This document shows positions 1 to 5,975 of a stretch of 5,975 bases of DNA, piece after piece (the first letter of the stretch is position 1; every line of letters begins with the position of its first letter). Position numbers and translations under genes: made by a program. The notes below the pieces were generated by a model. The model was given only the letters and a program-made list of their open reading frames with translations, made no database searches and was not told the DNA's origin. The stretch is from CAZTPH01 sp031552655 (lineage in GTDB: Bacteria > Pseudomonadota > Gammaproteobacteria > UBA9339). The stretch is taken from contig JAVBML010000051.1 in assembly GCA_031552655.1 (NCBI GenBank), positions 1 to 5,975 of the forward strand. Reading direction: 5' to 3'.

Positions 1-127
1 CCGTTCCTCCAAACTTACTCGATAGCACCACCGTCAATGCCGCCGTCAACGTCGTCTTACCATGATCCACGTGACCTATCGTCCCTATATTTATATGTGG
101 TTTCGTCCTCTCAAATCTCTCCGCCAT
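1..127 (-). CDS. tuf: Elongation factor Tu, N-terminal fragment (cut by window edge)
   Basis: EF-Tu is the cytoplasmic GTPase that carries aminoacyl-tRNA to the ribosome. Only the first 42 codons are present; the rest lies beyond the left edge. The peptide begins MAERFERTKPH and contains the G1/P-loop GHVDHGKT at residues 18-25, followed by TLTAAL, which is diagnostic of EF-Tu. It is one residue shorter at the N-terminus than E. coli EF-Tu. The ATG at 127 is preceded by purine-rich GAGGGCAAGAGAAA, a plausible ribosome binding site. The gene follows tRNA-Thr by a 58-base leader with no promoter I can recognise, so it is probably co-transcribed with the tRNAs, as thrT-tufB is in E. coli. Codon use is odd: all three Ile are ATA, all seven Thr are ACG, and 32 of 42 codons end in a purine, unlike ctpA in this window. 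Identity is certain; whether this is one of two tuf copies cannot be seen. Confidence 0.97.
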   Translation of the reverse strand, partial: MAERFERTKPHINIGTIGHVDHGKTTLTAALTVVLSSKFGGT

Positions 128-185
128 TTTCTCTTGCCCTCTTCAAATTAAAATTAAATGCCAATTCTAAAATACTCCAAACTCA

Positions 186-261
<76 letters not shown>

Positions 262-285
262 ACTTAACTTTCTCCGCCATAACTA

Positions 286-356
286 AGCGGGTGATGGGAA
301 TCGAACCCACGCTATCAGCTTGGAAGGCTGAAGTTCTACCATTGAACTACACCCGC
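286..356 (-). tRNA. glyT: tRNA-Gly (anticodon TCC), CCA not encoded
   Basis: A 71-base cloverleaf with perfectly paired acceptor arms GCGGGTG and CACCCGC. The anticodon stem TCAGC/GCTGA holds the loop CTTCCAA, giving anticodon TCC, which reads GGA and GGG; this is the E. coli glyT isoacceptor. The T arm is GTGGG-TTCGATT-CCCAT. The discriminator is T at 286. The next three bases on the minus strand are TAG, so the 3' CCA is not in the gene and must be added by tRNA nucleotidyltransferase. It lies 8 bases after tRNA-Tyr and 24 bases before tRNA-Thr, consistent with one precursor transcript cut by RNases. Confidence 0.97.
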
Positions 357-364
357 AATATAAA

Positions 365-447
<83 letters not shown>

Positions 448-464
448 TGAAATAGAGGCTAATT

Positions 465-493
465 ATTCTCTACAATTATCTTTACAATGTCAA
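465..493 (-). promoter_or_regulatory. Sigma70-like promoter of the tRNA-tuf operon
   Basis: On the minus strand a perfect -35 box TTGACA (488-493) is followed by a 17-base spacer and a -10 box GAGAAT (465-470), which matches TATAAT at four of six positions. Transcription would start near 457-458, about 10 bases before tRNA-Tyr. The promoter lies wholly in the 64-base gap after the amiB stop codon, so the tRNA-tuf unit has its own start. I see no terminator between amiB and this promoter, so some read-through from the upstream operon is possible. The discriminator region is not clearly GC-rich, so sequence alone does not argue for or against stringent control. Confidence 0.7.
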
Positions 494-511
494 TAATATC
501 TCCCACCATAA

Positions 512-1726
512 TCATTTTTTACCTTTAAATGGGATCATTAAATAGCTATGAATGCTTTCCGCCATTTTATCCACTATCTTATCCTGATAGGAACTTTGAT
601 TTAATTTTTTCTCCTCGGACCCATGGGACAAAAAACCAATCTCCACTAGCAACGATGGAACATAGGGAGATTTCAATATAACGAAAGCCGCCTGCTCCAC
701 CTTAGGAGAATGAAGAATTGCCACCTGGGAAAATGCCTCCAACATTTTCTTTCCCAAATCTAAACTCGCGTTAACCGTGGCAGTCTGTGAAAGATCAATT
801 AAAACGGAGCGTAGTAATCTATTTTTATCTACCATGGCCTGACCCAGCTCCGAAGCATTCTCTTTTTCTGCTAGCCAGCGAGCTGCTTCGCTGGTGGCAC
901 CTTTCTGGGATAGAGCAAATATGGAAATACCGCAAGCCTCTCTCCTTTTATAAGCATCGGCATGAATGGAGATGAATAGATCGGCATTATAGCTATGGAC
1001 TATTTTCAAACGTCCCCGGAGAGATACATAGTAATCTCCATTTCTGGTTAAAATTGCTCGAACCCCCTTGGTATTATTTAGAATACGCTGCAATTTCCTC
1101 GCCACAACCAGGGTGATATTTTTTTCCCGGGTAGCCCGAGAACCAATGGCTCCGGGATCTTTTCCGCCATGCCCTGGATCAATGACTATAACTGTATCAC
1201 GTGAATTTTGGGATATTTTAGCTGCGCCATCATGGTATAGCTGATCAATGATTTTTCTTTCCATTCTATCAATGGATTCCATGGCATCTAAATAGGCTGT
1301 ACTAATTTCAGCAACCTCCAATTTTGCTACATCCTTCATAGTTGTAATATCAATTACTAAGCGCGGAGGTCTAGCTAAAAGAAAATGCTTGACCTGGATT
1401 TGATCTTTTAAAAACATCGTAATTTGCAAATTATCGCCGCGGTACTTCGACACCAAGGAACTCACAACTCCCTTGGTTAGATCTAATTTTGCCAAATTGG
1501 TCGCTAACTTAGCATGTTTTAGAGTAATAATTATTTTTTTCTCTGCGGTTTCTATGCCATAGTCAATTTTTTCTTGATTTAAATCCAAAACTAAGCGCGT
1601 ATGATTAACCGTTGCGGATAGACGCATGCCATGAACCCTGGCGACCTGAGCCCAGCTAATCCACGGCAGCATAAAAAATAAAACAAATGATAGTGCTCCC
1701 AACCAAACTTTCATATATCTAAACAT
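512..1726 (-). CDS. amiB: N-acetylmuramoyl-L-alanine amidase, AmiB/AmiC type (AMIN + Amidase_3)
   Basis: This exported zinc amidase cuts the bond between N-acetylmuramic acid and the stem peptide, chiefly to split septal murein at division. From the ATG at 1726 it is 404 residues. A signal peptide (about 1-26, ending SWA before QVARV) is followed by an AMIN domain (about 31-127), a helical linker, and the Amidase_3 domain (about 180-398). Expected zinc and catalytic residues are present: H186 in DPGHGG, E201 in TREKN, H255 in SIHADA and E362 in LVEIGF. The segment SEAARWLAEKENAS resembles the start of the regulatory helix that EnvC/NlpD-type activators displace in this family. No C-terminal LysM domain is seen. 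The ATG at 1726 overlaps the tsaE stop by 8 bases, which favours it over an upstream TTG at 1762; ATG at 1714 also remains possible. The tsaE-amiB pair is typical of gammaproteobacteria, but mutL, the usual next gene, is absent. Confidence 0.93.
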   Translation of the reverse strand: MFRYMKVWLGALSFVLFFMLPWISWAQVARVHGMRLSATVNHTRLVLDLNQEKIDYGIETAEKKIIITLKHAKLATNLAKLDLTKGVVSSLVSKYRGDNLQITMFLKDQIQVKHFLLARPPRLVIDITTMKDVAKLEVAEISTAYLDAMESIDRMERKIIDQLYHDGAAKISQNSRDTVIVIDPGHGGKDPGAIGSRATREKNITLVVARKLQRILNNTKGVRAILTRNGDYYVSLRGRLKIVHSYNADLFISIHADAYKRREACGISIFALSQKGATSEAARWLAEKENASELGQAMVDKNRLLRSVLIDLSQTATVNASLDLGKKMLEAFSQVAILHSPKVEQAAFVILKSPYVPSLLVEIGFLSHGSEEKKLNQSSYQDKIVDKMAESIHSYLMIPFKGKK

Positions 1727-2174
1727 TACTAAGTATTTTATAGCCACGAACGGTACAGGCAACTAATTTTACGAGTCTTTCACTGTCATTTAGAGTAAAA
1801 TCAAATTTACAATTAATGTCCGGGGAAGGTAAAAATCCCACACCTCGCTGGGGCCACTCAATTAGACAAATATTCTTTCCATTAAAATAATCGGATATTC
1901 CAATGTATTCTAACTCCTCAATATTGGCTATGCGATATAAATCAAAATGCACAATGGTCATCGATGCTAAGCTATAAAATTCAAAGATATTAAATGTGGG
2001 ACTGCGCACATTACCCTGGTAATTTTCCCCCCGTAAAAACCCCCTTACAAAGGTAGTCTTTCCCGCTCCTAGTTCACCGCACAAATAAACAATGGCCCCC
2101 GCTTCGCAAGATTTTGCTATCCTAGCACCTAGATCTTCCATAGCCTGAGCCGTGGCTAATATTAATTTTACCAT
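1719..2174 (-). CDS. tsaE: tRNA threonylcarbamoyladenosine biosynthesis ATPase TsaE (YjeE)
   Basis: TsaE is the small cytoplasmic P-loop ATPase that works with TsaB and TsaD to place the threonylcarbamoyl group on A37 of tRNAs reading ANN codons. The 151-residue product has normal family length. Walker A is GELGAGKTT at residues 33-41, followed by the family motifs SPTF (58-61), HFDLYR (76-81) and LIEWP (104-108). The ATG at 2174 has a good ribosome binding site, AAGAGAG at 2184-2190, nine bases upstream. It overlaps the end of the M13 peptidase gene by 7 bases, and its own stop TAG overlaps the amiB start by 8 bases, so translation of all three is probably coupled. A substrate type of this pathway, tRNA-Thr(GGT), is encoded in the same window. 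Identity is very secure. Confidence 0.96.
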   Translation of the reverse strand: MVKLILATAQAMEDLGARIAKSCEAGAIVYLCGELGAGKTTFVRGFLRGENYQGNVRSPTFNIFEFYSLASMTIVHFDLYRIANIEELEYIGISDYFNGKNICLIEWPQRGVGFLPSPDINCKFDFTLNDSERLVKLVACTVRGYKILSNV

Positions 2175-4195
2175 ATGGTAATTCTCTCTTCGACGGGCGC
2201 AACCATGGTATCTCCTATTTTACAACCATAGGCCTCCTGAAAACCCCTTTGTTGCCTAAGTGATTCATTGGCCCGTGCCCATCCCAAAGCATGGGGATCA
2301 TTTTTTAATCTCAATTTCGTAAAATGCTCCCTTTCCACCTCACACCAAATTCTCGCATATTGTAAAAAAAATTCTCTCCCTAATTCTCCATGGCCATCGG
2401 AACCAGAGAACGCAGCACGATAAGCTGCCGTTAACCCCACAAGATCAGCAATATTTTCACCCAAGGTAAACTCCCCATTGTGACCAATTTTATTAAATCG
2501 TTTTACCAAATATGCCGTTCTAAGTTTAAATTCCCTCCGATCTGCGCCACTAACCCATTCTTTAAAAATGCCGTCGGCGGTATAGTTATTCCCATGATTA
2601 TCAATTGCATGGCTAAGTTCGTGGCCAATAACTGCCCCGATGGCACCCAAATTAATTTCGTCGGGAGCATCGATATCATAGAAGGGATATTGGAGTATGC
2701 CCACGGGAAACACAACCTTATTGTGAGATGGCTCATAGTAAGCATTTACCACCAGGGGGCCTATTTCCCAGCGATTTCTATTCACCGGTCCTTTTAATTC
2801 TTCGAGAGCTTTATTTAATAGTAACTGTTGCAATTCTCGGCCATTGGCTAGAGGAGCATCAGCAACATAGTTACCCAGAGGATTAAAATTCCACTCCGCC
2901 ACATCGTTGGGACTAACCAACGCGAGCTTAGCTTGCGCTATCTTGCGCAGAGCTTCCTGCTTTGCCACAGCAGTTAGCCAATGATTTTGTTCTAACTGCT
3001 GCAAAAGTGCGGCCCTAATCTTTTCGATGGATTTAATAAATCTTTCCCGGGGGAAATTAGGAAACACCTTCGGTAGCAAAATGTAATCCACCTCCTTTGC
3101 AAAAGCCTCCATGGTAACCTTAGCGCAGCGTTCATCCCTCGCTGACCTTTTCATGGGACCACCGAAATACTTTCGATTAAATTCAAAGCGCTTGTCAAAA
3201 AATTGAGGGTAAGCATCATCCAACAACGGGGATAATTGAAAATAGAGGTAAATACTTTTTAACTCTTCCAATGAAGCTTTTTCCAGTTTTTCATTGAGAA
3301 ACTTAAATACCTCATCTCCCACCACATCTCTAATAACTGTATGTGCAGGAATGGAAGCAAAAATTTTTTCAAGGCGCAGTTGGGGGTATTTTTTGATTAA
3401 TTGTTCCCGAGCGATGGCAACAGCTTTACCAAAAATTTTCTCCTGATATTCCGATGGCGTTGGATAAATTTGGGATAGATTTTTTTCAAAATCAATGACA
3501 AATTGTGCCCGCAGCTTTGGTTGGTCACTGCCAATGGTTAGAAAAAACTCCTCCATCAATTTTTGTAAATCCTGTACTAAACCCTGATTACTGTAGTAAC
3601 TTTTTTCGGGCAAGCTCATCAAATCGGTATCAAAAAAAATATCATTAAAAGCTGGGCGCTCCTGATTAGCCACGGAAGCACTCAAGGTAACAAAACTAAG
3701 CATACCGGCCCTTGCCACATTGGCAGCTACTAAATCTATAAGTGCTTCGCGACTATTAATTGCTCCTAGCACTTGTCCAATGTACGCAACAAATGCTAAT
3801 TCCTCCCGTTTACGCGCCTCCACATCCATGCAAGCCACGTAGTATTTCTTTAGATCTCCTTCCATCGATGATGTCGGCGACTTCGATAGCAGTTCCCGGA
3901 AGTAATTTTTTTTCACTTCCAATAATCTCTCCTGGGCATCACTAAAGGAAAAAACATGGCGTGATCTATCGGGACGCAATTGAAAGCTATGAATAACTTT
4001 TGTGCAAGCATGGCCATAGAAATCATGACAGGGATTAATGGAGTCATCAGTGGGATATTCTCGTCGAGTAGGTATTTTTGAACTACCGAACTCACTGGCT
4101 AAAAACGACCTGGATTTACTGATCCAGGGAGCAAAATAGAGCAATAAAAAGATCAGCGATGCACCAACTAGTATAAACAAAATTTTTTTATGCAT
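2168..4195 (-). CDS. pepO: M13-family (neprilysin/PepO-like) zinc endopeptidase, membrane-anchored
   Basis: A 675-residue metalloendopeptidase of the neprilysin family, expected to cut peptides outside the cytoplasm. Residues 5-23 form a hydrophobic N-terminal anchor or signal after MHKK. NPCHDFYGHAC (54-64) opens the M13 N domain. The catalytic part has NAYY (484-487), HELSH (525-529; zinc ligands H525 and H529, catalytic E526), and ENIAD (580-584; ligand E580, D584). H635 and R641 sit six apart, as do H711 and R717 of neprilysin. Six cysteines line up with three neprilysin disulfides (56-658, 64-618, 122-357), which supports an oxidising location. The terminal CxxW of neprilysin is ITIW here. 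The start follows the ctpA stop by 25 bases; GAGGG lies rather far upstream, so initiation may be modest or depend on ctpA. Family is certain; substrate is unknown and the symbol is by family only. Confidence 0.94.
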   Translation of the reverse strand: MHKKILFILVGASLIFLLLYFAPWISKSRSFLASEFGSSKIPTRREYPTDDSINPCHDFYGHACTKVIHSFQLRPDRSRHVFSFSDAQERLLEVKKNYFRELLSKSPTSSMEGDLKKYYVACMDVEARKREELAFVAYIGQVLGAINSREALIDLVAANVARAGMLSFVTLSASVANQERPAFNDIFFDTDLMSLPEKSYYSNQGLVQDLQKLMEEFFLTIGSDQPKLRAQFVIDFEKNLSQIYPTPSEYQEKIFGKAVAIAREQLIKKYPQLRLEKIFASIPAHTVIRDVVGDEVFKFLNEKLEKASLEELKSIYLYFQLSPLLDDAYPQFFDKRFEFNRKYFGGPMKRSARDERCAKVTMEAFAKEVDYILLPKVFPNFPRERFIKSIEKIRAALLQQLEQNHWLTAVAKQEALRKIAQAKLALVSPNDVAEWNFNPLGNYVADAPLANGRELQQLLLNKALEELKGPVNRNRWEIGPLVVNAYYEPSHNKVVFPVGILQYPFYDIDAPDEINLGAIGAVIGHELSHAIDNHGNNYTADGIFKEWVSGADRREFKLRTAYLVKRFNKIGHNGEFTLGENIADLVGLTAAYRAAFSGSDGHGELGREFFLQYARIWCEVEREHFTKLRLKNDPHALGWARANESLRQQRGFQEAYGCKIGDTMVAPVEERITIW

Positions 4196-4220
4196 GGGAT
4201 AAATATTTACCCTCGATTAA

Positions 4221-5543
4221 TTATTTACCACGGCGCACTATGCTATGGCTCTTTAAAATTTGCAGTGCTTCATAGACTTGATAATCTTCCTGGGCCAGTT
4301 TAATATTGGCATTGGCAGGTTGTTGATAGTTAGAAACCGCTCCGGAGGAATTCTTGGAATTACTATTTTTAGATTCGCCATTCTGAATAGCTCCCAGCAA
4401 AGCCCCTTCATCTACTCTAGGGATACCATCGTTATCTTCAACAACGCGCAGGGATTCCACATAAACATCGGGCTCTATGCCTCGAATTTGAATGGAGCGT
4501 CCCAGGGGCGTATAGTAGGTTGCCGTGGTTATTTTTATGGCGCTGCTATCATCAATGGGAATTACGGTTTGCACCGATCCTTTACCGAAGCTACGGGTGC
4601 CAACAATTATGGCACGTCCATGATCCTGTAGAGCTCCGGCAACGATCTCAGCGGCCGAAGCTGATCCCTCATTAATTAGCACTACCAGGGGTTTACCTCG
4701 AAGAATATCTCCCGATGTTGCCTTGGCAATAATTTTAGTTTCCTCAACCCTACCCTTGGTATAAACAATTAACCCTTCCTTCTTTAAATTATCCCCATCG
4801 AGAAAATAGTCCGCCACTTGGATAGATGATTCCAACAATCCTCCCGGATTATTACGTAGATCTAGAATTACTCCGCGAAGACCGCTTTTCCCTGCCCCCT
4901 GTTCCAATTTTTTTACCGCCCGTTCAACATCCAGAGCCGTTGGCTCTTGGAATAGAGCCACCCGCAAATAGCCATAGACTCCGTCCAAAATGCGCTCCTT
5001 CACCGTTTTGATTTTAATAACTTCCCGCCGCAGATTAAAAACTAAGGGTTTATTTTGTTTACTGCGAACAATGGTTAGGTTAATTTTACTTCCGGGTTTA
5101 CCACGCATCATATTAATTGCATCTTTGAAATTCAAATTACGTACAAATTTACCATCAACCTGCATGATGAGATCCCCTGCCTGGATACCAGCCCTACTTG
5201 CCGGAGTATCATCCAGAGGCGTTAGCACCCTAAGAAATCCATTTTCGGGAAATATTTCCACGCCAATGCCACCAAATAGACCCGTCGTCTCCATGCGCAG
5301 ATTTTTGAAATCACCTTGATCTAGGTAGGCCGAATGGGGATCTAAATCAGCCAGCATGCCGCTAATGGCATGGCTAAATAGCTTAATTTTATCAATATCT
5401 TTATAGTAATATTTCTTTACATTACTGATAATACTATTGAATTTTTGTAATTCGTCGCTGGAAAGCTCTAGTTCTTCGCCGGCAACAGCAAAGGATGCTA
5501 GGAGACAAAAAACCAACCCCCAGCAAATTTTTAAACATTTCAT
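4221..5543 (-). CDS. ctpA: Carboxyl-terminal processing protease, S41A family (CtpA)
   Basis: A periplasmic serine protease that trims or degrades envelope proteins from the C-terminus. From the ATG at 5543 it has 440 residues. A signal peptide (1-21, ending AVA before GEE) precedes an N-terminal helical region containing DLDPHSAYL, a PDZ domain (about 88-165), and the S41 catalytic domain. The Ser-Lys dyad is S296 in GSASAAEI and K321 in SFGKGSVQ. D307 lies 11 residues after the Ser, the spacing of Ser430, Asp441 and Lys455 in E. coli Prc. A Ser/Asn-rich linker (about 391-405) leads to a conserved-looking tail containing DYQVYEALQIL. The ATG at 5558 is also possible, but only 5543 has a well-placed GAGAG site and gives a clean signal peptide. 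It is the first gene of the apparent operon. In many gammaproteobacteria ctpA follows envC; here no envC is visible. Confidence 0.94.
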   Translation of the reverse strand: MKCLKICWGLVFCLLASFAVAGEELELSSDELQKFNSIISNVKKYYYKDIDKIKLFSHAISGMLADLDPHSAYLDQGDFKNLRMETTGLFGGIGVEIFPENGFLRVLTPLDDTPASRAGIQAGDLIMQVDGKFVRNLNFKDAINMMRGKPGSKINLTIVRSKQNKPLVFNLRREVIKIKTVKERILDGVYGYLRVALFQEPTALDVERAVKKLEQGAGKSGLRGVILDLRNNPGGLLESSIQVADYFLDGDNLKKEGLIVYTKGRVEETKIIAKATSGDILRGKPLVVLINEGSASAAEIVAGALQDHGRAIIVGTRSFGKGSVQTVIPIDDSSAIKITTATYYTPLGRSIQIRGIEPDVYVESLRVVEDNDGIPRVDEGALLGAIQNGESKNSNSKNSSGAVSNYQQPANANIKLAQEDYQVYEALQILKSHSIVRRGK

Positions 5544-5550
5544 ATGGCTA

Positions 5551-5556
5551 TCTCTC
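5551..5556 (-). promoter_or_regulatory. Ribosome binding site that decides the ctpA start
   Basis: The minus strand reads GAGAGA here, ending 7 bases before the ATG at 5543; the GAGAG core is 8 bases away. It lies inside the extra five codons that a start at 5558 would add. The upstream ATG has only GGGA within three bases of it, which is too close to work well. The tsaE start uses a very similar site, AAGAGAG nine bases before its ATG, which supports this as the local form of the signal. Confidence 0.55.
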
Positions 5557-5583
5557 ATAGTCCCAAATCATTACAATGGTAGT

Positions 5584-5604
5584 TTAGCTCGCTTGCGAAG
5601 CTAA
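5584..5604 (-). other. Hairpin in the ctpA 5' leader
   Basis: TTAGCT (5584-5589) and AGCTAA (5599-5604) are perfect inverted repeats, and the nine bases between them can add two C-G pairs (CG and CG around CTTG) with one bulged A. In the transcript from the predicted ctpA promoter this forms a stable stem about 40 bases before the start codon. No T-run follows on either strand, so it does not look like an intrinsic terminator. It could stabilise the mRNA or be a protein site; nothing in the sequence decides this. Confidence 0.5.
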
Positions 5605-5627
5605 CACATCGACTAATTTATGGCATG

Positions 5628-5636
5628 ATTATAGCA
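5628..5636 (-). promoter_or_regulatory. Probable extended -10 promoter of the ctpA-pepO-tsaE-amiB operon
   Basis: The minus strand carries TGCTATAAT: a perfect TATAAT (5628-5633) with the TGn extension (5634-5636). No good -35 box stands at the usual 16-18 bases; TTGTCA is present but only 12 bases away. Extended -10 promoters can act without a strong -35, so this is a credible start, with transcription beginning near 5621 and a leader of about 78 bases before ctpA. No comparable promoter was noticed at the junctions of the downstream genes, where spacing is minimal. Confidence 0.55.
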
Positions 5637-5975
5637 TATCAAATGTGACAAGCGAGTGATGAAATACTTTTTTTATCAATGTCTAGCTACCTTCCAAACT
5701 GCCCACGACATTTTCAAAAATTAGATCCTTTTTTCGCAGTACCTATTTCTTCCATGGCAAATATTAGTCCATCGAAAAATCCTATCTTGCAATGAACATA
5801 GGATAGCTCTAAATGATGATGACTTTTTAAGCCGACGCTGCTAGCCAAGGAGAACGAAGTGTAGGCTAGAAGTCCGAGGTAGGTGAGGGTTTTTAGTAGA
5901 GCAAAGCGAGTGCTAAAAATCTATACTCAGCGTTAAGTCATAGTAGCGTATTCCAGCTGCGGGACGGCCGAGGCG
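5637..5975. other. Non-coding stretch with weak short open frames on both strands
   Basis: I find no gene I can support here. On the plus strand a 21-codon frame (5659-5724) begins MKYFFYQCLATF. After one stop it stays open for 39 more codons to 5844, as a decayed gene might. On the minus strand 68 codons (5920 down to 5714) are open and end MEEIGTAKKGSNF, but the first ATG is at codon 56 and much of the frame overlaps hairpins. The motif AAGCGAG occurs at 5650-5656 and 5904-5910, and inverted at 5588-5594. The last 22 bases are distinctly GC-rich. The whole may be a dispersed repeat, a small RNA locus or remains of a gene; I cannot choose between these. Confidence 0.4.
5819..5941. repeat. 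Nested inverted-repeat element
   Basis: An outer imperfect inverted repeat joins ATGACTT (5819-5825) plus ACGCT (5835-5839) with AGCGT (5929-5933) plus AAGTCAT (5935-5941). The left arm has nine extra bases between its two parts and the right arm has one. Inside lie two further inverted repeats: CTAGCC (5841-5846) with GGCTAG (5864-5869), and TTTTTAG (5890-5896) with CTAAAAA (5913-5919). RNA from either strand could fold into a three-way structure of one closing stem and two hairpins. No transposase or flanking target duplication is visible. It resembles small palindromic intergenic repeats, but a single copy cannot prove a family. Confidence 0.45.

Noticed and set aside
448..511. Intrinsic terminator after amiB
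   Set aside because: No GC-rich stem followed by a T-run is present on the minus strand; the gap is filled by the tRNA promoter.
1727..1762. Upstream TTG start for amiB adding 12 residues
   Set aside because: It would lengthen the n-region before the signal peptide and overlap tsaE by 44 bases; the ATG at 1726 gives a normal signal peptide and a typical short overlap.
2480..2797. Plus-strand frame of 105 codons and an overlapping minus-strand frame of 80 codons
   Set aside because: Both cover the zinc-binding region of the M13 peptidase in other frames and show no independent signals.
4260..4631. Plus-strand open frame of 123 codons inside ctpA
   Set aside because: It lies opposite the conserved catalytic part of ctpA and has no recognisable motif; it reflects the codon pattern of the real gene.
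5481..5543. Lipoprotein signal in CtpA because of cysteines in its signal peptide
   Set aside because: The cysteines at residues 3, 7 and 13 lie before or inside the hydrophobic core and no lipobox precedes them; the cleavage site AVA before GEE is of the ordinary type.
5890..5919. TTTTTAG/CTAAAAA inverted repeat as a bidirectional terminator
   Set aside because: The stem is nearly all A-T with a loop of about 16 bases and has no GC-rich core, so it would be a weak terminator; it was kept only as part of the nested repeat.

Overview
The window looks like part of a gammaproteobacterial chromosome. It is moderately AT-rich by eye. The evidence is a tRNA-Tyr / tRNA-Gly / tRNA-Thr / tuf cluster in the order known from E. 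coli upstream of tufB, a tsaE-amiB gene pair, and a tRNA-Tyr very close to the enterobacterial one. I cannot name genus or species. An intracellular or Legionellales-like relative is possible, but this is only a guess. Every convincing gene lies on the minus strand, so transcription runs from right to left.

Right end (5559-5975): 417 bases with no convincing gene. This stretch holds a probable extended -10 promoter for ctpA, a strong short hairpin in the ctpA leader, and a nested inverted-repeat element. It also carries weak short open frames on both strands. It may be a copy of a dispersed repeat or the remains of a decayed gene.

Centre (5543-512): four tightly packed genes that look like one operon, in transcription order ctpA, an M13 peptidase gene (pepO-like), tsaE and amiB. 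ctpA encodes a periplasmic S41 processing protease with a PDZ domain. The M13 protein is a membrane-anchored zinc endopeptidase. TsaE is the ATPase of tRNA t6A37 synthesis. AmiB is an exported AMIN-domain murein amidase. The gap after ctpA is 25 bases. The next two junctions are stop/start overlaps of 7 and 8 bases, which suggests coupled translation. Three of the four products work in the envelope; TsaE is cytoplasmic.

Left end (493-1): a sigma70-like promoter sits just past the amiB stop and drives tRNA-Tyr(GTA), tRNA-Gly(TCC), tRNA-Thr(GGT) and then the start of tuf, which runs off the window edge. Functionally this side is translation: EF-Tu delivers aminoacyl-tRNAs. tRNA-Thr(GGT), with A37 next to its anticodon, is a type of tRNA that the TsaE pathway modifies.

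I found no obvious undescribed system. The points most worth a second look are the unusual codon use at the start of tuf, the mixed encoding of the 3' CCA in the tRNAs, the insertion of an M13 peptidase and ctpA upstream of tsaE-amiB, and the structured non-coding element at the right edge.
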